Shown here: piece after piece, positions 13,696 through 27,287 of the stretch
Layout of the letters: each line of letters starts with the position of its first letter
How positions within the stretch are numbered: the stretch's first letter is position 1
DNA from: Karalla daura
Taxonomy: Eukaryota; Chordata; Actinopteri; Chaetodontiformes; Leiognathidae
Assembly (NCBI GenBank): GCA_029224185.1
Contig: CM055191.1
Span: forward strand, 9,234,536 to 9,298,535
Length of the DNA stretch: 64,000 nt
Direction of reading: 5' to 3'
Position numbers and translations under genes: made by a program
Notes under the pieces: generated by a model
Database searches by the model: none
Seen by the model: only the letters and a program-made list of their open reading frames with translations
Told to the model about the DNA's origin: nothing

Positions 13696-14030
13696 CACCG
13701 AAAATACACAGACCTGTGCGCCTCAAACAGCCGAGCAAACTTTCAGATGAAGTCTGTGTTGTTGGAATAAAGCTGCAGCACCCCGCGAGAAAAAAAAACG
13801 ACAAAAGAAGAAAAAAAACAAAACAAGACAAAACAAAAACGTCCGGAGAAATAATCCAACCAGCGTGGCTTTCTACGCTTTCGGTAACGACCTCTGCGAG
13901 AGAAAAACAAAAGCTGAGAGCCGCCGCTAGTGTGTCTTTGGGATGAAGAGTTAGGGAAACTTGTCCAGCGGGGACGCGTTGGTGCTTGGTGCGCTCCTGC
14001 CGGCCTCTCTCTCTGGATCTGCGCTGCTCC
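13696..14030 (-). other. Probable non-coding first exon of the left-edge gene
   Basis: Read on the minus strand, the sequence ends at a consensus donor (GTGAGTAG, forward complement at 13,688-13,695). It lies just downstream of a CCAAT/GC-box cluster and contains no ATG in the last ~110 nt before the donor, so it would be 5' UTR joined to the signal-peptide exon. The upstream boundary is approximate; no TATA box or transcript evidence fixes the start. Confidence 0.4.
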
Positions 14031-14077
14031 CGCAGTCAGGGCTCCACCAGGTGCTCATTTACATAACTGCACCGGCT

Positions 14078-14152
14078 GCGTCCAATCAGAGCGCAGAGCA
14101 AGGTGCCTCATTGAATAAGCAGCCAATCAGAGGCGCGCGTGGGCGGGACCGG
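14078..14152 (-). promoter_or_regulatory. CCAAT/GC-box promoter-like cluster
   Basis: Two CCAATCAGAG motifs (about 14,079 and 14,120) and a GGGCGGGAC GC box (about 14,140) lie within 75 bp of CpG-rich DNA. CCAAT pairs with a nearby GC box are typical of TATA-less vertebrate promoters. The minus-strand transcript that carries the signal-peptide exon is the most likely client; a divergent plus-strand transcript cannot be excluded. Confidence 0.5.
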
Positions 14153-17100
14153 TGACCTTAACAACACAGTGGAGCGAGATGCAGTCAGCCAGCCCCGTGG
14201 GGGCAAATGAGAGTTTCTTTGTTACAGCGAGGCAGTTTTTTTTTATTTTTTTGCGGTATGACATCTGATCGGTGCTTTCACCGTGTTCACCCAGTGCCCC
14301 ACCGCTCCTCTTTAATAATATAAACTTGTAAACCAGCTCTAAGCATCTGGCCTGGGCCATTTAATGTAGACACTGTGCCTCGGTGTTTACCTCTGAAGAG
14401 AACTTTATTACAGAGTGTCAGTGGTGTAACTGTATAGCATTACTGGCCTGGGGCTGTAATGACTCAGATTGAAGGGTTTGCAGTAAAACACCGTAAAAAA
14501 AAAAGGAGCAAGAAGCCGGAGAGCTGTTGATCTGGGACCCCGGGGCGAGGCAGAAATGAAGTGGGAATTAATGTTTTAAAAGAGTCACATGTGTGTGTGT
14601 GTGTGCGTGGATGTATGTTTGAGCCGAATTACAACAAAAGTTGAACTCGACAGACCGAGCCGGACTGTGTTGGCACTTGTCTGCCCTGAGAGGAAAGAAA
14701 CTTTAGCTGGTGCTCAATCAGCAGCGGGGGACAATAAAGGTCATTTAACACACTCTGAGCTCCACCTAGGACAAACAGGGCGAGGGGAACACCGGCACAC
14801 AGCCTAATGTTCCCTTTTGTTAGTGCAGAGATAAGTCAGTGTAAGTGTGTTTCAAGTTCCCGAGGTTCACATTATATCTAATGCTTTAAAAAGTTCAGTC
14901 TTTTGGACTGTAATTAGTCCATGCTGTGCTAGAGAGTGAAGCACATTTCAACTGGACTCTTTACTTTGTTTGTACTTAGTTAGTTAGTTAGTGCAGTTGT
15001 CGGGTGGTTTTCACATTAGCATGTCACATATTAGGAACAGGTAAACAATAATAATGACAGTCACACAAGGATAAAGATAATGCAGTATAACACAGAGGAG
15101 AGGTTTCCAAAAGTCTACTTTTGAAAGTTTAAGTTCAAGTAGGACTTCAACTCATAATTGAATTTTCCTAAAGTAATGCTTTGCCTCTGTTACTTAAGTA
15201 TATGATCAGAATAAATATGATGACTCCCACTGACATAGACCAGAGGCTACAAACATCTTTTTCTTGCCAGAACTAGCAGATTTATAACTGAAGTATGTAA
15301 TTTGTGTTTGTTCTTTCACTTTGTATTGAGAATTATTATGATTCTGAATAAGGAAAACAAGCCAAACCAAAGCAGTAATAGAAAAATCAAATACAAAGCT
15401 ACGTGAGCTCCATGCCTAAGTGTTTTAGTGTTTTTCTATTGAGTTTGATCTGGAGTATCTCTGCTCCATTCAGGCCGCCTCCTCGCTCCTACTCACCTCT
15501 TCAGCTTCTCTCCGTCTCTCTCCAACTTTCTTTGTGTTTATAAAGACTTACGCTGGACTTTCATTTGGCCTGGCCTCATTCTCTCTGCATATCATTATCA
15601 GTCTCTCACCACTTTTCAATTCAGCACACAACTGAGCCAAAAAAACCTCCTCTCTCTCTCTCTCCCTCTCTCTCTCTCTCTCCCTCGCCCTTTGTGCGAA
15701 ACAGCTCAGCCTCCCTCCATCAGTCCGGTACGTGAAAAAATAATCTGTTTCCTCTGTTTAGCTGCAGTGTGATTGTGATTTATTCATGGTTTTCTGGTTC
15801 ACCGGAGTCTGTTAGAAAATTTGCTCGCTAAACTTTATTTTCCAGTAGCGCCCAGCAAATACAAAACGTTGATGAAGTTGGCCTGAAATTAGAGGAAGGA
15901 TGAAGAGATCAGCGTGGATGTTTGAGAGTTATTAGCCATGACCTTCACTGACAAAATGTTAACTGATTCACAGAAATGATTCTGATGATAACCGTGGGGA
16001 TCCTCAGCCCCTCTGTCTCTCTCTCTCTCCCTCTCTCCAGAGCCTTTTCACTTTGCTTTTCAGCCTTTCCTATTGTGCACATCGTCCAACTGGCTCTGCT
16101 TTGTTCGTTGTCCGGGCAACTGCAAATCCCCTGGCAGATATAATGACCTTTTTCTGTATTATATTCTTTCTACCCAGTTCCTCCTCTCTCCCATTCTTTC
16201 ATGTGTCTCGTCTCCTTTTTTTTTTCATATTTCCCCCTTTTCATTTCACAAAAAAAATCCCTCATTCCTCCACAGAATTTGGGTTTGTTGTCACTAACCC
16301 ACCAGCCACCACCCGCCCCTCGCTCCCCCCTCCCTTCCTACTCATTCTCGCTTTGAGTGAAAGCCAGTGGAGCATAAAAAGCAGGTCTGATCCTGTGAGG
16401 AATTCACTTGGAGCGAGAGAAACTAACAAAGAGAAGTTCAAGTTGTGTTGCGAGCACAGGCGCTCACTGTGACTGAGACGCAGAAATAAGATGACCATTT
16501 TTGGAGGAAAAAGTGGGTTACAAGTTATAATAAACTCTTTATTTGTCAAAAAATAAAGTAATTCAGCATTCAGAGGGAAATTGATCATTGCAACCACTGT
16601 TTCTATTCAGGTGGGATGACAGATGATCAATTGCCCGTCATTTCGAATATGCGGCTCGAATTTATCACCTCACTGACACGTCTTTATTCAAAAGACAAAA
16701 AAAAAAGTTAGAAATGGAAGTGTTCAACTGAAAGGCATGAGACAACACACACTCTCTCACACACACACACACATATACACAGGCAGCCTGTCCAACCTCC
16801 TGTCATGGTCTGACAGCTGTGCAGGGCTGCAGGATTCAGACAACACAGATCAGTTGCAGAATGCGAGGCTTGCAGTATGTTGGGAACCGGCGTGAAACCA
16901 CATACCAGGCATTCTGCTCTCGGAAACATCTCCACCACTGTCTTTTTCACTGGGGATATCCACAAGCAATAAATGTCTGAGATTTGTAGCGGGTCAGACA
17001 GACCCTAACCCGGAGCGCCACGGGAATGCCTCTCCGTTCTTTCTCACACGCACGTGTGACTTGAGGTCCAGGTTTGCCTCGAACATACGTGTCCGCATGT

Positions 17101-17984
17101 GTGCTAGCGTGTCCGCCTCGCTGTTTGTTCGTCCGCCATGTCTGGCTCAGTGTGGCCGGTCTGCGCTCCGTCAGTATCAGTGTCACAGGGCGGGCGCAGG
17201 TCTGATTTGATTGGCCCCTGGAGGAGATCTGGGGCCGGTGGAGGTGTCAGGGGTCACAGGGTCGGTGTCTGCCCCGGGGGGAGGCTGCTGGTGGGTGCGT
17301 GGGTGAGTGGGTGGAGGGGTCAGGGTGTGCGTCACAGGCCCCGGTGCTCTCTTTTTAGGTGAGGAAAACGGTCGCGTCAGCTCCTCTCACTTTCCACAGA
17401 GCCCTTCTCTGCAGCCGTCCTTTTGTTCCCCGTCGTGTTTCTATTTTGGGATTTAAGATTGTTGATATGTTGTCTTAGCAAGATAAAGATCTTACAACCA
17501 GACTCTGTGCTTAGGCATAGCGCTGCTTTGATCTCAAGCCGGCCACACCTGCCTTCAGCGTGTTTTCATCCTAGCATTTACACTAAATATGACAAATAAT
17601 GGTGGGAATGCCATCCATTTACAGGTATTTGGTGATAAATCAAGGCGTTGGACAAAGTGAACATTTATTATTCAGTCTGTTATTATGGTTATGAAAGAGG
17701 TGTTTTGGAACCAAACAGGCTTCTCAGCTTCGTGGGGAACATAGGTATTACATCAATAAGGTAAGTGAGCTGGGAACACACCTGGAGCAGCCGAGCGGAT
17801 TCACCTTATGTCATGGGAAGCTGTTCAAGAGACATTTCACACAAACCACAAATTAGCCTCAGGTTTGTATGATAGAACAGGTGACAGGATTATTAGGATG
17901 CATAACGTGAGACCGCGTTATGTGGCGAACAAGTGGAGAGCATCATAGCAAGAAGGAACCTGGCACGTATCCCAGTTGGATGTA

Positions 17985-18125
17985 GTAGGTCCTTTCAGTG
18001 CAGAGTTTGCTTGTTCTCCCTGTATATGCAATCACTTTCTCTGGGTATTTCATTTTCCTCCCACAGTTCAAAACCATGTATGAGGTTGATTAGAGTCTCA
18101 AAATTGCCCCTCTGGTGTGAACATG
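17985..18125 (+). repeat. SINE-like fragment
   Basis: Contains CAGAGTTTGCTTGTTCTCCC, TTCCTCCCACAG and GTTGATTAGAGTCTCAAAATTG in the same order as the fuller copies in this window. It is followed directly by an AATAG pentamer run (about 18,135-18,190). Confidence 0.55.
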
Positions 18126-18863
18126 AGAGTGAATGAATAGAATAGAATAGAATAGAGTAGAATAGAAGAGAATGGAATACAATAGAATAGAGGCACTAGC
18201 AGACCCACACCACTAAATAATGGATGGCTGGAACCTGGGGCCACAGTGGACCAAAGAATCGAGGATAATCATGTCTCACTATTTCATATTTCAGCTTCTC
18301 CTCAATAGCAAAAAGCACTCGTCGCCATGTTGAGCCTCCTCATGTGTCTCTATTTTGTGTCTTTGAGGGGAAATTACTCTCTTTCCTGGAACCGCTGTCA
18401 CTGCTTTGCAATCACATCGCGCTGATGGCTGCATAAAAGTACTTACTGTAACAGATTAATTCGGTTGTCTGACGCTATGCAGACTCTTTCCAAGATAGAA
18501 GTATCTGCTGGACAAATCCTATTCTGCCTCGAGCGCCCTTGTGATCACGCAGCTGGATGTGTGCGAGGCGTGATGAGCTCAGTGTTGTCAGGGGAATGTG
18601 AAGGGGAGAGGGTGGAGGGGTGGAGGGGGGAGGAGAGGTGGGATTGTCGGGTGGGGGCGTTACAGATGACCCCTCACACAGTCAGGAGTCCCCGGAGACC
18701 CTCTCAGCTGTAGCCGCGCACTTGTGCCCCCTCTTCCTCGTGGCTGGAGATGGTTGTGGAGGGGAGGGGTGGTGGTGGTGGTTTGGGGGGGGGGGGCTTA
18801 CAGAGTCTTTTTGAGTTTCAGGTTTCTCTCCCCCCTGCTCAGAAATCCCCTGCTATTCATTTG

Positions 18864-18876
18864 TACACACATACAG

Positions 18877-18902
<26 letters not shown>
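18864..18902. repeat. (CA)n microsatellite
   Basis: Dinucleotide run of about 19 units with one interruption near its start; no associated gene recognised. Confidence 0.9.
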
Positions 18903-18907
<5 letters not shown>

Positions 18908-19847
18908 TCTGACAGTGTGGAGGCCTGCAGCCTCTGCTATGGCATTTGGGAGGCTCCTCCACAACTGTCGCCTCCTGTTCTAACTGTCACTCCAGCCCCT
19001 CTAGGATTTTACTTCCCTTTTTCCTCACCCAACCCCTCCCTCCCTCCCTCCCTCCCTGCCTCCCTCCCTCTGCTCCTCACCTGTCTGAGCAGGCTGTTGA
19101 ATGAATGCTGAGCTTCCTTTCTTCTACCAGACTCCACGCGCCGCTCACAAAAAGGAGCTTTGGGAATCGCTCGCTATAACCGATCGGATGTGCTCTGATC
19201 TCCTTTGTCTGGCCCTCCACCCGACTGTCTTCACCAATTACATGTTTAGCCTCTGCACACCCCGCCAGCTCAAACAGTAGTTTAACTGGCCTGATCGCTG
19301 TCTCATGCAGAGATGTCACGTTCCCAGGGTCTGTGTGTGTGTATGTGTGTGTGCGAAGACATATAATTATAGCTATCCTTTAATTACTTTAATTAATATT
19401 CAAATGGCCCACAGCTGAAGCAAGGGAAGGAGTAAAAAAAAAAAGAAAAAAAAGAAAAAAACTTAATATTACTGGAGTGATTCTGAGAGCCTTCCTCGCC
19501 TGAAGACCTGGTCACCATGGTAACCCAGGTCTGATCTGCTTCCTGTCTCTCCCACCCGTGGATCTGAAACTTTTCCTGGACGCACTGTTGCTGGCTCCAT
19601 CCGGCGAGAGTGAATAATGCGGTGGTGGACTGGACGCGAGTGGCTGGACGTGGGTGGGTGGGCGAGCAGGGGTGAGGTGAGGAGGAGGGGGGTGGGGGGT
19701 GGAGGTGGGGGGGGGGGGGGGGTATGGGGTGATAGTGGCGGGGGTGGACTCAGAGGGGTGCGAATGAGTGCCATTGCACTGCAGTGAGAGGTGGCGCTAA
19801 AAATATCTATTGACACATGGGCTCCAGCTCACAAACAGGGTCACAGA

Positions 19848-19848
<1 letters not shown>

Positions 19849-19891
<43 letters not shown>
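19849..19891. repeat. (CA)n microsatellite
   Basis: Uninterrupted run of about 21 CA units in the intergenic region. Confidence 0.92.
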
Positions 19892-19893
<2 letters not shown>

Positions 19894-21052
19894 GCAGTGA
19901 CTTGACTGAAGAGGTCTCATTCATGCACCATCGGGCAGAGCGGCAAACACAAGGCACGCAGAAACGTGAGCAGAGCCATAAACACAGATCAATGCAACAG
20001 CTGGAAAACATAAACGGCTGCTATTTACACTAAAAGAGGAGCATTAGATACTGAATCCCTTTCCCCGGGTTTGCTCTGGCAGAGCCGTGTGCTTTGGAGC
20101 GCTCCACGTCAAACGGAGAGCAGAGCCTGTCCGCGCTCCAGCTTCAAGTCCTCTGAGCAAACAGACCCAGCTGCCATATTGTGACCTAGTGCGGGAGGAG
20201 GCTGGGAAAGCTGCTCTGTCCACACTGTGTGTGAACGCGCACCGGGGGCAAATATGGTGCCTGAGTTTACCCGGCGATGACACACAGCCGGGACGGTTTG
20301 CCAAGCGTTAATCACCTGGAGAAGATGCCAGGAGACGGGGATCTTTTTCTTCTTTTTTTTCCCACTGCGCCTGGGTTATCACAGCTGTTATTACAAAATG
20401 ACAAAGACGTGATCAAACCTGCCGGCGTGGATCCATTTACTCGTGCTGTCACACACGAGCTCGGCCCGGATGAAAAAAAATAACTGACCGAAAAGTTTCC
20501 AAAGATAAGGCTTGCGACCGGGTTTCCACTGCACTTTATGACCAAAACTTCCTTTCTTACATTCCTTTATGCCCTGGATAGTTTAACAGTGGTGGAAGAA
20601 TAAATCACATCCTTTCAGACTTTATGAACTCATTAATGAAATATTCCCAAAAATAAAAGTGCACTGGTTTTATCAGCTACTTGTGATATTACCTGATAAT
20701 AACAGATGTTTCTGACTGATGGAAAAAGTGGCTACTGTGACATATGACACGAGACTTAATGAGCCAACAATGAGAGCATCATTTTAATACTTTAGTTACT
20801 GCAAGATGTATGATCTTCACCTTTAGCTACCTTAAGCTGAAGTCTAAAGGAACCTGAGCAACCCCATGTATATCAATGGACAATACAATAAAAGTCTTTG
20901 TGCCTTAAACTGCTATTTAAGATACCACAAATTGTTTAAATTTAGCCTGAAATATAAAGTGGAAAGCCATAAGAAATGCGGGACGTCCAGGCGTTGACAC
21001 CCCCTCACACCACCAGGACGTTGGGTGGAGGACAACTGCCAGGGCTGTAAAT

Positions 21053-21053
<1 letters not shown>

Positions 21054-21091
<38 letters not shown>
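21054..21091. repeat. (GT)n microsatellite
   Basis: Uninterrupted run of about 19 GT units in the intergenic region. Confidence 0.92.
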
Positions 21092-21092
<1 letters not shown>

Positions 21093-22265
21093 TCTGTGTA
21101 TAGGGGTGAAAAGTGTGCAGAATCTGCTAACGGAGCAGAACAGAGCTCTCTGGCACAGCTCCACTCCTTCCAGGATGCAAGGTGAAGCTGTCTGAGGAGC
21201 TCCAGTAACTTGCAGAGTAAACAGCTCTGACGGCTGCAGGTAGAAGGAGAAGAAGAAGGGGGAAAAAAAAGAGCTCATAAGCAGCCACGTTCAAGATGAT
21301 CTATGATCTGCACAGGTGAGAGAGGAAAGCTCATTAGCGGCTGAAAGCACAAAGTACTCCACTGCAAATGAAAACGTAATATCTAGTTGGAGATCGAAGG
21401 AGTTGAGGGCCGTTTTTTTTGGCACGTTTTTAGCAGTTCCAGATAAAAATTTCACCTGAACTTCCAGCATGTAATAGTAAAGACAACGTCAAAGCAATGC
21501 ACACAGGTAAGACCTCGGCTTTATTGTCTAGCATTTAACCATTTGGAGCGGTCCGTTCCCTGGGTTGAACCTGCTGTGCGCATATGAAACAGTAAAACAC
21601 AGCTGCGTCTCAGCCAGCTGCACATTTTTTCATTTACAGTGTTGTAACATTGTCAAATATAATAACATATCAGTTACACTGATCTGCTTTTACTTTTGGT
21701 CGTACACCTCGCAGTAAAACCTCTCCCTGCTTGGCCTTCGCTGCGGATTCCCAGCGCAGGGCTCCTGCTTGTGTGTTTTGGACGGTGGCGTCGTAACCTT
21801 CATACTTCACTTTAGAGCCGCACACTTCCAACGCTGACCCTCCCGATAGTTCGCGACCCACCCACTCCGAAGGCGATAAACCTGAACATACTCGTAATAT
21901 CGTATAACACATTACTTCACATACGTACTATTAACACCACAAACGAGAGGCCTGTGCGCCATCCGTCCTGTGCACCTGACTATTAACTGCAGCTCTGACT
22001 CTCACTCCTACTGGCCGTGATAGCCCTCTAGTGACCGCAGGGGTGAACCTGCCAGCCGAGACGCAGAACCAAAATTTACTGTAATGAGACTTAAACACAC
22101 TTTGGCTGTTGCTATAAAGCCGAGTGGGACATTACAGTTTAGCATTTTGTCTCTAAATGAAACACTAACACACTTGTAGCTATTGCTGCTCTCCATCATC
22201 CTGAGGGCTTTTTACGGCTTCCCACTCTATCTCACCTGCTTATGTGTGTGTGCATAGGTATGTGA

Positions 22266-22268
<3 letters not shown>

Positions 22269-22310
<42 letters not shown>
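22269..22310. repeat. (GT)n microsatellite
   Basis: Uninterrupted run of about 20 GT units in the intergenic region. Confidence 0.92.
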
Positions 22311-24089
22311 TCTGCAGCACCCATGGGAGTGTATAAAACCAGACTAATGAATTTCTCTGCCCCGCTCACGGTCCGGTTCTCATATGAAACCAATTCATTA
22401 CTCCCCTGGTTTCACCCACATGTTAGCGGGGGTCAGGCAGGGAGCAGTAACAGGCCTAAAAAGAAAGAGACGGAGGGGTCAAAGGGCAAGAGTCCCCACA
22501 ACAACCTGGTGGCGTCATGAGAAAGTTTTTCAAGACGGCGAAGGGGGGAAAAAAAAAAGGAAAGATCAAATTCAAACCACATGGGTATTATGAGGCGTGA
22601 TCGATGCTGGCAGCGGAGACATTTAACACAGCAGAATTTAATTAACGGTTCTGAAATTTATGGCTTGCGCTCCAGTAAATCTGGGCCCTTTGTCTGGTTG
22701 TAATTACCGAGCGTACAGGTTGGAGGGCCGCGGCATAGCGAGAGCTCTGACTGGGGAAATGGAGCAACTCATGGCCCCAGCTGCAAATCGGAAACAATTC
22801 CAGATGATTCCTCTCTTCCCCTCCCTCCGAGTTTATCTAGTCAGCGAATAGCATCTGCGAGTATCATACAAGTTGGCACTCAGTTCAAATTATGCAAGAT
22901 GAGGGGATTTCCACCCACTTCCATCTCCTAAATAATGATTACAGCAGTCATCACACGGCCTCAGCACGCCCGTGTGCGGTACCCAACGCTGGCTGTGGAT
23001 GCGATAACCGCTCCGAGATTTACTCCGACGGGCGTCAAGATTGCCAAGCATTTGACAGAGGCTGTCAACACCGGCCTCACAAGAATGACATCGACATACC
23101 GCACTGAAATGGGACGCAAATCGCAACTTTGGGTTTTTAATTCTTTGTGACTCGTGATGACATAGAAATCGTTTTATTAGAGGCTGGTAGAGGTGATAAT
23201 CGATCCCATATGTACGAGAGTTAATAAAAGCAGTGATGCAACGGACTGTGCCGGGGGGGGGTTATATCTTATTGTTGGAGCCTCCCAAGCACATCCCGCT
23301 TTATTAAATGTACTCGTGTAAGACACACAGTGGGTTTAAAAAGAAAATTAAAGGAATCTGGATAAACAAACGCTGTGATAATAAAAGCGGACTCACTCCG
23401 TAACTGCAGCTCATCCGTCCTCTGAAGAGGTGTACTCGGCATCATTTCCAAAGATAACTGGTTCAATTCATCAACCCTTTGGACTTGGACGTTTCATAGG
23501 TCCCAGTTTACATGCAAAGTGGAAAATCAAATAGCTGACGGGATCGTGTCTACCTCCTCTACACTAGGTTCAGACATGTATCGTTTCAGCAGGTTAACAT
23601 GGACAGATTGTGTGTGGTTCTTTTCTGTGATTTTTGGCTGCTGTAGGGAACCATTTCACTTTAGGGTTTAATAAAGCACTTATTACCTGTTAAAATATTC
23701 AGCACCTTCCACTAGGGTTAGCATGAATTAGCATTAGCATGAATAGAATTCTTTTTCCAAAAATGTATGTTCTTGGAAGCTTCTGTCATGTTGCAGTTTT
23801 AGTCGGTGTTCTCCTGCTCTCATCTTCCTATTCCTGGTTTTCTTGAGATGTTTCTTCTTCATGGTCTAACTCCAGCAGCAGGTATGCAGAGCATACCTTT
23901 GCATTTAGTCAAATATGGAGAAGTCAGACTGATGAGTTTACATGCATTTTAGTTGTCCAGTTACAGATGGATTGAGGCGTTTCAAATGTCATGTAAACAT
24001 ACTGAGTGACTGGGCAAAAGGCATGAGCCCCCCCAAAAAGCACTAATAAAGTTGTACCATCATAGTACATTGGTTCAGAAGTCTGCTGG

Positions 24090-24300
24090 GACGTATCTGC
24101 CGCACACACAGGGTGAAAGCAGGCAACACACCCTGGACCAGTCTCCAGTCCATCAAAGAACACACGCACACACCTGGGGGCAATTAAGTCTCTGGTGGAT
24201 CAAAACGTGCATGCCTTTGTACTGTGGGAAGAAAGTAAAGGACCTGGAGGCATGGTGGAAAAGGTACGAACTCCACATAGAGAGGCCTTCAGTCTGATCA
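24090..24300 (-). repeat. SINE-like fragment
   Basis: Minus-orientation copy: CACAGGGTGAAAGCAGG, CACACCCTGGACCAGTCTCC, CACCTGGGGGCAATTAAGTC and GGTACGAACTCCACA are complements of the common blocks. Confidence 0.55.
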
Positions 24301-25445
24301 GGCTGCAAACCGAGGGATGACAGCACAACCCGCCGTCTCCCATACTGTCATACTATAGTTTCCTTTGATTGTTTGGTGCGTCTTTAGCTTGACGTGTAAT
24401 TAAAAAGCCCCCCTTGAACAAGTGATTAGATCCCGAGAGTCCAAACTTGCTTATGGCTTAAATTATGCCTTAATCACTGTGTGGTTTGGTGCATCTCGTG
24501 CTTTCAGGACCTGAACATTTCCCTGTAGAATTGTTTGGGAGGAGTTTTAATTACATCAGCGTTTGGTGCAGTTGATCGTTAATACCAGTGAATCACATCG
24601 CAGTAATTATCCGTCCGCGGTGATCATAAGAGGAAGCCTGTGGATTAATTGCAAGACAACTAACCATAAAGCACAAACATCTCGGAGAGAGTAAATGAAG
24701 AACTCAGTATTCTTGGCATTCAGACAGTACACAGAGGGTAATTAGTCCAACAAATCTCATCCAAACATGGCCCAGCTGTCCATTTTGATCGCAGACCTCC
24801 TCTCAACTTTTGTCAAAACATTTGAAGTTTGCAAATCATCTGCTCTCAATTTACTGATGCCTGTCTGAGATGAGTGGGTGCTGCCTTTCTGTGTGTGTGT
24901 TTGTGCATCTCCACAGCCTATCACTGAAAGATCTAACTCCGATAGTTTTAATTAAAGCCTACCCGCACTCCTCCAGACTGTGAGAACACGAACACAAAAC
25001 ACAAAGAGCAGTCCAAGACACCGATAATCGTTGGAAGGATTATTTTCTTTTATTGCAGAAAGCAGTCCAGTCATCATTAGGCATACTAGGAATGAAATGA
25101 GGAATGCAGCAAATAGCCTGAACACGCCTCAAAGCCTTCACACGACACTCTTCAGACACTGTCCGGTTCGAAGATTTCCAAGAAAACCCAAAAGCAACAA
25201 AATCCACATCAACGCAACTTGAAAAGTCTGTCGTGCGTCTGAACGGCATAACAGTGTGGAGAGACTGCTTCACTTTCATGTACCGTGGGTTGAACTGACT
25301 GCGGGGGGGGGGGGCTCAGTGTGCTGTGTTACATGGTAGCACAGCACAGTGCTGCAGAGCTCCCTCACTGAGGTGCTCTACCACCAGAGATTACGTGATA
25401 ATGCAGCACTGAGGAGGAGGCCCGCAGCTTGTCACGGAGAAAACC

Positions 25446-25452
25446 AGAGAGA

Positions 25453-25496
<44 letters not shown>
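25446..25496. repeat. (GA)n microsatellite
   Basis: GA run of about 24 units with one GGGA interruption near its start and one at its end. Confidence 0.9.
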
Positions 25497-25498
<2 letters not shown>

Positions 25499-26222
25499 CC
25501 GGGCTGGTCAAACAGCAGGAGTGTCAGCGTTTCCTCATTTTAGAAATATAAACAGTGACCAACACTGAGAGTCGTCCGCAGCTGGTGTCTGATTAGCACT
25601 GGAGAAGCTTTGAGAGTGAGTGTTGAAGCCACGGCTCATAGACCCAATGACAGGCCAAAGATGGTAGTCAGTCATGTGACTTTCAATGCAAAGTCTGTGT
25701 GTGTGTGTGTGTGTGTGTGGTTAAAGGAATAGTTCAACATTTGGATTCTTTGTACAGCTTAAATCAACAATTCATGACTCGGACTTTCCTGATTCTGCTG
25801 GCTTTGTCCTCCTCATCTACACTTTCAGACACAAAGATGACTGATCATGTTGTCCAAACTGTGGAACTATTCCTCCAACGCATGTTTGAAGCAGTCTCTG
25901 TTGGAGAAGTCCTACTGTACTGTACTATATAACCTGCTGAATGAGTGTAGCCCGCACGAAACACTGCAGATCTGCATCGGCATCAAAGTATCCGTCTTGT
26001 AGTAGTTAAAACACTACAGGTTAAATTCCAGAAACAGCCCATTCCAGCACAATTCTAAATTCAACGACCTCTGCCCCTCTCCCACCCCCTCACCCCTAAT
26101 TTGGACTGCACACAACCATACAAATATAATATTCTGAGATAGATACAGTATAATCGGGATTCGCAACCCAGCTCGGATAAACTGGAATACTGGTAACAGC
26201 AAAAACCGGAGGGCAAAATGAT

Positions 26223-26228
26223 TTTATT
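26223..26228 (-). terminator. GNL1: Candidate GNL1 poly(A) signal
   Basis: AATAAA on the minus strand, about 800 bp beyond the GNL1 stop codon. It would place the GA and GGA tracts in the 3' UTR. A nearer variant hexamer may be used instead; nothing in the sequence decides this. Confidence 0.35.
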
Positions 26229-26452
26229 GTTTCCATCGGTTGTGTTATTGAACGTCCAGCTGCTCCGGGAACCAATGAATGACATCATGTTGACAGAGCG
26301 TTGATTTGATTCATCATGCTTTCCTGAACTTTGGCATTTTCAGCTGTGAAGTGACTCTGTCAGTGGAGAGATTGTAAACCAGCTGCTTGATTGCATCTGG
26401 CCGAGGGGAGAGTTACTTTGTTCGTTTGTATCTGAGAAGTTCATGCCAAAAA

Positions 26453-26706
<254 letters not shown>

Positions 26707-26825
26707 AAAAAAAAGCAAATCAAACCAAACCAAACCTATTTCTAGAAGCAACACTGAAGAACAAGCTTCACGGAACAGGCAGAGAGCAGAGGCACAGCAT
26801 GGAATACGTGAATATGCTCTGTAGT

Positions 26826-26872
26826 GGAGGAGGAGGAGGAGGAGGAGGCGGAGGAGGAGGAGGAGGAGGAGA
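26826..26872. repeat. (GGA)n trinucleotide tract
   Basis: About 15 GGA units with one GGC-type variant, about 120 bp from the GA tract and 150 bp downstream of the GNL1 stop. Confidence 0.9.
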
Positions 26873-27021
26873 ATCGGGTCAGTTAATTAGAAGAGATCGT
26901 GGAAAGACAGGAGTGAGAAATAATAGAGCAGGAATGCAGAGTTGGGATGAAAAGAGGAATGAGGCGGTAAACGGGGGGAGGCCAGGGCGGAGGGTCTTCC
27001 AGCTCGTCTCGCCCTCCGCTC

Positions 27022-27287
27022 TCACTCGCACTCGTTTTCCCGGAGGACATTGAACATGTTGACGGTGAAGCCAGACGGCTTATCGTCCTTCCTCTCGGGT
27101 TTCCTGAAGCCCTCGTCCTCGTCGTCTCCGTCCTCGTCGTCGTCCGCGTCCCTGTCCTGCTCCTCCTCCGGCTCGGTGCTGGACTCTCCGTCCTCCTCGT
27201 CGTCCTTCTCCCCGGCTCCCTCCTCCTCCGTCGTCCTGCCCTGGAGGGCGACGATCTCCGGCAGGTCCGGGTGGTTCTCCCAGTTGT
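27022..27287 (-). CDS. GNL1: GNL1 last exon: acidic C-terminal tail
   Basis: Begins with DNWENHPDLPEIVALQGR, the end of the folded part, then runs through a Glu/Asp-rich stretch (EEEQDRDADDDEDGDDEDE) to the terminal RENECE and TGA. The acidic block matches the human protein in position and character; its codons (GAG, GAC) make a GC-rich purine repeat-like stretch. Confidence 0.93.

Larger units (their letters stand above)
14160..26220. other. Intergenic region without a recognised gene
   Basis: I found no exon with family similarity or convincing splice structure here. The interval contains several (CA)n/(GT)n tracts, SINE-like fragments near 18.0 and 24.1 kb, and isolated AATAAA motifs on both strands (for example, read on minus, near 16,683, 21,513 and 25,050). 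Some of those could be ends of untranslated exons that cannot be recognised from sequence alone. Gene-regulatory elements are possible but were not demonstrated. Confidence 0.4.
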
